Source of the DNA: Stomorhina lunata
Lineage: Eukaryota > Arthropoda > Insecta > Diptera > Rhiniidae
Assembly (NCBI GenBank): GCA_933228675.1
Contig: OW121744.1
Location: forward strand, 94,128,574 to 94,192,573
Reading direction: 5' to 3'
DNA length: 64,000 nucleotides
The notes under the pieces are model-generated. The model was not told the DNA's origin, ran no database searches, and was given only the letters and a program-made list of their open reading frames with translations. Shown here piece by piece: positions 56,110 through 64,000 of this stretch. Within the stretch, counting starts at the first letter, position 1. Each line of letters starts with the position of its first letter. The translations under genes and the position numbers were made by a program.

Positions 56110-56745
56110 AACTTATTATAAGAGATTTCCAACAAATTTTTCTAAATATTTTTCTATAGAAAAATTTTCAATAAAAAAATTTGTCTATAGAAAAATTTTC
56201 GATAAAAAAATTTTTCTATAGAAAAATTTTCGATAGAAATATTTTTCCATAAAATATTTCTATAGAAAAATTTTTCTATAGAAAAATTTTCGATAAAAAT
56301 ATTTTTCTATAGAAAAATTTTCGATAGAAATATTTTTCTATAGAAAAATTTTCGATAGAAATATTTTTCTATAGAAAAATTTTCGATAGAAATATTTTTC
56401 TATAGAAAAATTTTCGATAGAAATATTTTTCTATAGAAAAATTTTCGATAGAAATATTTTTCTATAGAAAAATTTTCGATAGAAATATTTTTCTATTGAA
56501 AAATTTTCGATAGAAATATTTTTCTATAGAAAAATTTTCGATAGAAATATTTTTCTATTGAAAAATTTTCGATAGAAATATTTTTCTATAGAAAAAATTT
56601 CGATAGAAATATTTTTCTATAGAAAAAATTTCGATAGAAATATTTTTCTATAGAAAAAATTTCGATAGAAATATTTTTTATAGAAAAATTTGTGATTGAA
56701 ATATTTTTTTAAAGAAAAATTTTCAATAGAAATATTTTTTAAAAA
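56110..56745 (+). repeat. 31-bp satellite array 7, block 1 (TTTTCGATAGAAATA linker)
   Basis: About 20 monomers alternate TTTTTCTATAGAAAA with TTTTCGATAGAAATA. Both ends of the block are degenerate. Confidence 0.93.
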
Positions 56746-57180
56746 GTTTTATTGTAGTGTATTGCACTAAGCTCCCAATTTATTACAATTATTTATTTTT
56801 GTAATAAATGGTTTTTTGATAAAAACCAAAAAAATGTTGTCTCTTATTTATTCTGTCCCTCAAAATAATATATACAGGCATTTGATGGAAATCGATCGAT
56901 TTCAGATATATTTTTGAGATAATTTTCGGGTATTTCCCCCAAAAAATATAAATTTGAGCTTTAATCCTTTTGACTGATATATTATCCTTCATTTGTTTTA
57001 AATTTTTTTTGGAAAATAACGGAAATTTATCTCAAAAATATATCTGAAATCGATCGATTTGAAAACGAACGTTTTCCATCACATACCTGATAATGTGTGG
57101 TTTTCGGTCTGTCTAGAATTAGGGATAATCCTCCTGAAGATATGGCCTAACCAACCATCGAAACGCGTCGAGGAAAGGTT
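56746..57180. repeat. Composite 'U' repeat with internal hairpin, copy 1
   Basis: The left third (GTAGTGTATTGCACTAAG to about 56836) is the start of repeat U. The right third (about 57085-57175, with CTAGAATTAGGGATAATCC and CGAAACGCGTCGAGGAAAGG) is the end of U in reverse. Between them a hairpin has arms of about 38 bp at 56889-56926 and 57023-57060, built on AAATCGATCGATTTCAGATA. It looks like two U copies head-to-head around a foldback core. Short open frames here are not genes. Confidence 0.75.
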
Positions 57181-58901
57181 CGATAAAAAGTTTTCTATAA
57201 AAAATTTTTCGATAAAAAAATTTTTCTATAGAAAAATTTTCGATAAAAAAATTTTTCTATAGAAAAATTTTCGATAAAAAAATTTTTCTATAGAAAAATT
57301 TTCGATAAAAAAATTTTTCTATAGAAAAATTTTCAATAAAAAAATTTTTCTATAGAAAAATTTTCAATAAAAAAATTTTTCTATAGAAAAATTTTCGATA
57401 AAAAAATTTTTCTATAGAAAAATTTTCGATAAAAAAATTTTCTATAGAAAAATTTTCGATAAAAAAATTTTTCTATAGAAAAATTTTCGATAGAAATATT
57501 TTTCTATAGAAAAATTTTCGATAGAAATATTTTTCTATAGAAAAATTTTCGATAGAAATATTTTTCTATAGAAAAATTTTCGATAGAAATATTTTTCTAT
57601 AGAAAAATTTTCGATAGAAATATTTTTCTATAGAAAAATTTTCGATAGAAATATTTTTCTATAGAAAAATTTTCGATAGAAATATTTTTCTATAGAAAAA
57701 TTTTCGATAGAAATATTTTTCTATAGAAAAATTTTCGATAGAAATATTTTTCTATAGAAAAATTTTCGATAGAAATATTTTTCTATAGAAAAATTTTCGA
57801 TAGAAATATTTTTCTATAGAAAAATTTTCGATAGAAATATTTTTCTATAGAAAAATTTTCGATAGAAATATTTTTCTATAGAAAAATTTTCGATAGAAAT
57901 ATTTTTCTATAGAAAAATTTTCGATAGAAATATTTTTCTATAAAAAAATTTTTGATAGAAATATTTTTCTATAGAAAAATTTTCGATAGAAATATTTTTC
58001 TATAGAAACATTTTCGATAGAAATATTTTTCTATAGAAACATTTTCGAAAAAAAAATTTTCTATAGAAAAATTTTCGATAAAAAGATTTTTCTATAGAAA
58101 AATTTTCGATAGAAATATTTTTCTATAGAAAAATTTTCGATAGAAATATTTTTCTATAGAAAAATTTTCGATAGAAATATTTTTCTATAGAAAAATTTTC
58201 GATAGAAATATTTTTCTATAGAAAAATTTTCGATAGAAATATTTTTCTATAGAAAAATTTTCGATAGAAATATTTTTCTATAGAAAAATTTTCGATAGAA
58301 ATATTTTTCTATAGAAAAATTTTCGATAGAAATATTTTTCTATAGAAAAATTTTCAATAGAAATATTTTTCTATAGAAAAATTTTCGATAGAAATATTTT
58401 TCTATAGAAAAATTTTCGATAGAAATATTTTTCTATAGAAAAATTTTCGATAGAAATATTTTTCCATAGAAAAATTTTCGATAGAAATATTTTTCTATAG
58501 AAAAATTTTCGATAGAAACATTTTTCTATAGAAAAATTTTCGATAGAAATATTTTTCTATAGAAAAATTTTCGATAGAAATATTTTTCTATAGAAAAATT
58601 TTCGATAGAAATATTTTTCTATAGAAAAATTTTCGATAGTAATATTTTTCTATAGAATAATTTTCGATAGAAATATTTTTCTATAGAAAAAATTTCTATA
58701 GAAAAATATTTCTATCGAAATTTTTTCTATAGAAATATTTTTCTATAGAAAAAATTTCGATAGAAATATTTTTCTATAGAAAAAATTTCGATAGAAATAT
58801 TTTTTATAGAAAAATTTCTGATTGAAATATTTTTTATAGAAAAATTTCTGATTGAAATATTTTTTTAAAGAAAAATTTTCAATAGAAATATTTTTTAAAA
58901 A
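57181..58901 (+). repeat. 31-bp satellite array 7, block 2
   Basis: About 55 monomers. The first nine use TTTTCGATAAAAAAA and the rest use TTTTCGATAGAAATA. A marker (CATTTTCGAAAAAAAAA) occurs near 58041. A second copy of this marker in block 3 (about 60105) shows that the blocks are duplicates. Confidence 0.93.
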
Positions 58902-59336
58902 GTTTTACTGTAGTGTATTGCACTAAGCTCCCAATTTATTACAATTATTTATTTTTGTAATAAATAGTTTTTTGATAAAAACCAAAAAAATGTTGTCTCT
59001 TATTTATTCTGTCCCTCAAAATAATATATACAGGCATTTGATGGAAATCGATCGATTTCAGATATATTTTTGAGATAATTTTCGGGTATTTCCCCCAAAA
59101 AATATAAATTTGAGCTTTAATCCTTTTGACTGATATATTATCCTTCATTTGTTTTAAATTTTTTTTGGAAAATAACGGAAATTTATCTCAAAAATATATC
59201 TGAAATCGATCGATTTGAAAACGAACGTTTTCCATCACATACCTGATAATGTGTGGTTTTCGGTCTGTCTAGAATTAGGGATAATCCTCCTGAAGATATG
59301 GCCTAACCAACCATCGAAACGCGTCGAGGAAAGGTT
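58902..59336. repeat. Composite 'U' repeat with internal hairpin, copy 2
   Basis: This matches 56746-57180 almost exactly, shifted by 2156 bp. It marks the second copy of a large tandem duplication. Confidence 0.8.
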
Positions 59337-61430
59337 CGATAAAAAAGTTTTCTATAAAAAATTTTTCGATAAAAAAATTTTTCTATAGAAAAATTTTCGA
59401 TAAAAAAATTTTTCTATAGAAAAATTTTCGATAAAAAAATTTTTCTATAGAAAAATTTTCGATAAAAAAATTTTTCTATAGAAAAATTTTCAATAAAAAA
59501 ATTTTTCTATAGAAAAATTTTCGATAAAAAAATTTTTCTATAGAAAAATTTTCGATAAAAAAATTTTCTATAGAAAAATTTTCGATAAAAAAATTTTTCT
59601 ATAGAAAAATTTTCGATAGAAATATTTTTCTATAGAAAAATTTTCGATAGAAATATTTTTCTATAGAAAAATTTTCGATAGAAATATTTTTCTATAGAAA
59701 AATTTTCGATAGAAATATTTTTCTATAGAAAAATTTTCGATAGAAATATTTTTCTATAGAAAAATTTTCGATAGAAATATTTTTCTATAGAAAAATTTTC
59801 GATAGAAATATTTTTCTATAGAAAAATTTTCGATAGAAATATTTTTCTATAGAAAAATTTTCGATAGAAATATTTTTCTATAGAAAAATTTTCGATAGAA
59901 ATATTTTTCTATAGAAAAATTTTCGATAGAAATATTTTTCTATAGAAAAATTTTCTATAGAAATATTTTTCTATAAAAAAATTTTTGATAGAAATATTTT
60001 TCTATGGAAAAATTTTCGATAGAAATATTTTTCTATGGAAAAATTTTCGATAGAAATATTTTTCTATAGAAACATTTTCGATAGAAATATTTTTCTATAG
60101 AAACATTTTCGAAAAAAAAAATTTTCTATAGAAAAATTTTCGATAAAAAGATTTTTCTATAGAAAAATTTTCGATAGAAATATTTTTCTATAGAAAAATT
60201 TTCGATAGAAATATTTTTCTATAGAAAAATTTTCGATAGAAATATTTTTCTATAGAAAAATTTTCGATAGAAATATTTTTCTATAGAAAAATTTTCGATA
60301 GAAATATTTTTCTATAGAAAAATTTTCGATAGAAATATTTTTCTATAGAAAAATTTTCGATAGAAATATTTTTCTATAGAAAAATTTTCGATAGAAATAT
60401 TTTTCTATAGAAAAATTTTCGATAGAAATATTTTTCTATAGAAAAATTTTCGATAGAAATATTTTTCTATAGAAAAATTTTCGATAGAAATATTTTTCTA
60501 TAGAAAAATTTTCGATAGAAATATTTTTCTATAGAAAAATTTTCGATAGAAATATTTTTCCATAGAAAAATTTTCGATAGAAATATTTTTCTATAGAAAA
60601 ATTTTCGATAGAAATATTTTTCTATAGAAAAATTTTCGATAGAAATATTTTTCTATAGAAAAATTTTCGATAGAAATATTTTTCTATAGAAAAATTTTCG
60701 ATAGAAATATTTTTCTATAGAAAAATTTTCGATAGAAATATTTTTCTATAGAAAAATTTGCGATAGAAATATTTTTCGATAGAAAAATTTTCGATAGAAA
60801 TATTTTTCGATAGAAAAATTTTCGATAGAAATATTTTTCTATAGAAAAATTTTCGATAGAAATATTTTTCTATAGAAAAATTTTCGATAGAAATATTTTT
60901 CTATAGAAAAATTTCCGATAGAAATATTTTTATATAGAAAAATTTTCGATAGAAATATTTTTCTGTAGAAAATTTTTCGATAGAAATATTTTTCTATAGA
61001 AAAATTTTCGATAGAAATATTTTTCTATAGAAAAATTTTCGATAGAAATATTTTTCTATAGAAAAATTTTCGATAGAAATATTTTTCTATAGAAAAATTT
61101 TCAATAGAAATATTTTTCTATAGAAAAATTTTCGATAGAAATATTTTTCTATAGAAAAATTTTCGATAGAAATATTTTTCTATAGAAAAATTTTCGATAG
61201 AAATATTTTTCTATAGAAAAATTTTAGATAGAAATATTTTTCTATAGAAAAATTTTCGATAGAAATATTTTTCTATAGAAAAATTTTCGATAGAAATATT
61301 TTTCTATAGAAAAATTTTAGATAGAAATATTTTTCTATAGAAAAATTTTCGATAGAAATATTTTTCGATAAAAAAATTTTTTTATTGAAAATTTTTCTAT
61401 AGAAAAATGTTCGATAGAAATATTTCGAAA
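59337..61430 (+). repeat. 31-bp satellite array 7, block 3
   Basis: About 67 monomers begin like block 2, with the TTTTCGATAAAAAAA monomers. The marker near 60105 lies about three monomers closer to the U copy than in block 2, so small unequal exchanges followed the large duplication. Confidence 0.93.
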
Positions 61431-62423
61431 TTATATTTTGTCATAAAAAACAGCAATCTAATATTATTTGAGGAGTATTCTCCTCAAATCCTCTGACAAT
61501 TACAAATAAATTCCATAAATGAACCAAATGAAATAGAAACCCAATTTTATGTCTTAAGATATACAAAGGCCTTGTAAGAGATTTAAGTACTCGACTTCTT
61601 TTCAATCAACAACATACAACTGACATTTTCCCAAATGACTGATGTTGTTCTTCTCAGCTTGCAATTCTTCATTAAGGTACAGACATCCTCGTCAACAGTC
61701 TCAGCAACAACAGCATATTGCTCGTCTTTATTATATGCCAGTAAGCGTTTGCGTTTTTTTTTTCTTGGTACTACACAGTTTACGCTGTAGCAATAAACGT
61801 CAAAATTTAGCCCATTGCTGTCCTTTTCAACAACGTGTGAAATAAATCACTCAAAGTGCTGAAGATCCATTAAATAACACAACAACAAAGCAGCAGCATA
61901 TACAACAGCGGCAGCAACATTGCAGAGTATAGAAACAATATAAGTTTGACTCAATGTTTTTGTAATTTTTTTTATAGAAGCCTAAACTATACAAGCATTT
62001 ACTGCAACAAAATTTCAGGCCATAAGCAAACAAAGCTCAGGAACAAAATATTTTTACTGCCACACATCAACAAACCGAGAAAGGTACAATTCAACAATCT
62101 AGTACTCATGTCTACAACATGTACTTTTCGTTGAGCAGTAGCATTTTTACATTGCCAACAACATAATATTAAGAGCGGCAGCAGCAACATCAGGTATAAA
62201 ACCAAAGAAAAATCTTCCTTGTAAAGCCCTAGTATTATCAAACTTTTGTCTTCTGATACCTTTGGGTGTTGAGTAGCAACACTCATAAGCTTTACTTTCA
62301 TGTAAAATAAAAGCAGCAGCAGCAACAAAAATTTAACACAAGAAAATATGTTAAAGGAAAAAAATACAAAAATTATTTTGAAACCTTTAAATATGTAGAA
62401 GCTTAAAGAATGAAACAAAAGAA
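61431..62423. other. Low-copy segment rich in CAG/CAA triplets
   Basis: CAACAACAGCA-type runs occur near 61695-61715, 61880-61920, 62175-62190 and 62310-62330. The longest frame (143 codons, minus, 61999-62430) is hydrophobic and leucine/serine-rich without a recognised motif. I do not call a gene. Confidence 0.5.
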
Positions 62424-64000
62424 TAGTCATAGACTACTCATAGTCTAGTCATAGTCTAGTCATAGTCTAGTCATAGTCTAGTCATAGTCTAGTCATAGTC
62501 TAGTCATAGTCTAGTCATAGTCTAGTCATAGTCTAGTCATAGTCTAGTCATAGTCTAGTCATAGTCTAGTCATAGTCTAGTCATAGTCTAGTCATAGTCT
62601 AGTCATAGTCTAGTCATAGTCTAGTCATAGTCTAGTCATAGTCTAGTCATAGTCTAGTCATAGTCTAGTCATAGTCTAGTCATAGTCTAGTCATAGTCTA
62701 GTCATAGTCTAGTCATAGTCTAGTCATAGTCTAGTCATAGTCTAGTCATAGTCTAGTCATAGTCTAGTCATAGTCTAGTCATAGTCTAGTCATAGTCTAG
62801 TCATAGTCTAGTCATAGTCTAGTCATAGTCTAGTCATAGTCTAGTCATAGTCTAGTCATAGTCTAGTCATAGTCTAGTCATAGTCTAGTCATAGTCTAGT
62901 CATAGTCTAGTCATAGTCTAGTCATAGTCTAGTCATAGTCTAGTCATAGTCTAGTCATAGTCTAGTCATAGTCTAGTCATAGTCTAGTCATAGTCTAGTC
63001 ATAGTCTAGTCATAGTCTAGTCATAGTCTAGTCATAGTCTAGTCATAGTCTAGTCATAGTCTAGTCATAGTCTAGTCATAGTCTAGTCATAGTCTAGTCA
63101 TAGTCTAGTCATAGTCTAGTCATAGTCTAGTCATAGTCTAGTCATAGTCTAGTCATAGTCTAGTCATAGTCTAGTCATAGTCTAGTCATAGTCTAGTCAT
63201 AGTCTAGTCATAGTCTAGTCATAGTCTAGTCATAGTCTAGTCATAGTCTAGTCATAGTCTAGTCATAGTCTAGTCATAGTCTAGTCATAGTCTAGTCATA
63301 GTCTAGTCATAGTCTAGTCATAGTCTAGTCATAGTCTAGTCATAGTCTAGTCATAGTCTAGTCATAGTCTAGTCATAGTCTAGTCATAGTCTAGTCATAG
63401 TCTAGTCATAGTCTAGTCATAGTCTAGTCATAGTCTAGTCATAGTCTAGTCATAGTCTAGTCATAGTCTAGTCATAGTCTAGTCATAGTCTAGTCATAGT
63501 CTAGTCATAGTCTAGTCATAGTCTAGTCATAGTCTAGTCATAGTCTAGTCATAGTCTAGTCATAGTCTAGTCATAGTCTAGTCATAGTCTAGTCATAGTC
63601 TAGTCATAGTCTAGTCATAGTCTAGTCATAGTCTAGTCATAGTCTAGTCATAGTCTAGTCATAGTCTAGTCATAGTCTAGTCATAGTCTAGTCATAGTCT
63701 AGTCATAGTCTAGTCATAGTCTAGTCATAGTCTAGTCATAGTCTAGTCATAGTCTAGTCATAGTCTAGTCATAGTCTAGTCATAGTCTAGTCATAGTCTA
63801 GTCATAGTCTAGTCATAGTCTAGTCATAGTCTAGTCATAGTCTAGTCATAGTCTAGTCATAGTCTAGTCATAGTCTAGTCATAGTCTAGTCATAGTCTAG
63901 TCATAGTCTAGTCATAGTCTAGTCATAGTCTAGTCATAGTCTAGTCATAGTCTAGTCATAGTCTAGTCATAGTCTAGTCATAGTCTAGTCATAGTCTAGT
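62424..64000. repeat. 11-bp tandem repeat, TCTAGTCATAG, about 142 copies
   Basis: After one imperfect start (TAGTCATAGACTACTCATAG) the unit repeats without a visible variant to the end of the window and probably beyond. The unit is made of TAGTC and its near-complement CATAGTC. The same words appear in the 24-bp minisatellites at 14 and 41 kb. Confidence 0.97.

Noticed and set aside
61999..62430. 143-codon minus-strand hydrophobic frame
   Set aside because: Low-complexity Leu/Phe/Ser-rich sequence in triplet-rich DNA, without domain, partner exons or homologous copy.

Overview
The window is eukaryotic, AT-rich, repeat-dominated DNA from a fly. The evidence is the set of mobile elements: a DINE-1/mini-me type element with GTCY repeats, a BEL/Pao retrotransposon, a Tc1-like IR/DR element, a Transib element and tRNA-derived SINEs. 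From memory, short tandem repeats built on TTTTCTATAGAAA are common in calyptrate flies (house flies, blowflies and relatives), so a calyptrate is my best guess. I could not confirm this by search. I found no host protein-coding gene, tRNA or rRNA gene. Every convincing protein belongs to a transposable element. The setting is most likely heterochromatin, a giant intron or a large intergenic region.

Layout. 1-2404: a dispersed repeat, then 31-bp satellite arrays. 2405-7892: a complete Transib DNA transposon in one 31-bp satellite monomer, with a 5-bp target duplication and an intact 678-residue RAG1-like transposase. 7893-14105: the rest of the interrupted array, about 2 kb of low-copy DNA, then a 4.1-kb array of about 133 31-bp monomers in the opposite orientation. 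14136-15075: a 24-bp minisatellite. 16580-19530: another 31-bp array. 21175-21366: a tRNA-derived SINE, next to a broken non-LTR reverse-transcriptase fragment. 22140-23190: an 18-bp minisatellite carrying about 20 AP-1 sites. 23640-25790 and 27060-28980: two degenerate satellites with units near 300-350 bp. 29575-32215: a 30-bp satellite in two head-to-head arms. 32567-33383: a DINE-1/mini-me element. 33962-41142: a complete BEL/Pao element with an intact 1720-residue polyprotein and LTRs in which I see no difference. 41190-41734: a second copy of the 24-bp minisatellite. 41736-43324: a broken Tc1-like element. 43760-49815: nested old elements, including a foldback element inserted in a mini-me copy, and a second SINE. 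50425-54800 and 56110-61430: further 31-bp arrays with higher-order structure. 62424-64000: a near-perfect 11-bp array running off the end.

The main theme is one satellite superfamily. At least seven locus-specific variants share a monomer of 31 bp (one has 30), the 10-bp core TTCTATAGAA (usually the 14-bp palindrome TTTTCTATAGAAAA) and a different linker. Together they fill about a third of the window. They repeatedly switch strand and form higher-order units. The two autonomous elements look young, while the Tc1-like, mini-me and SINE copies are decayed to different degrees.
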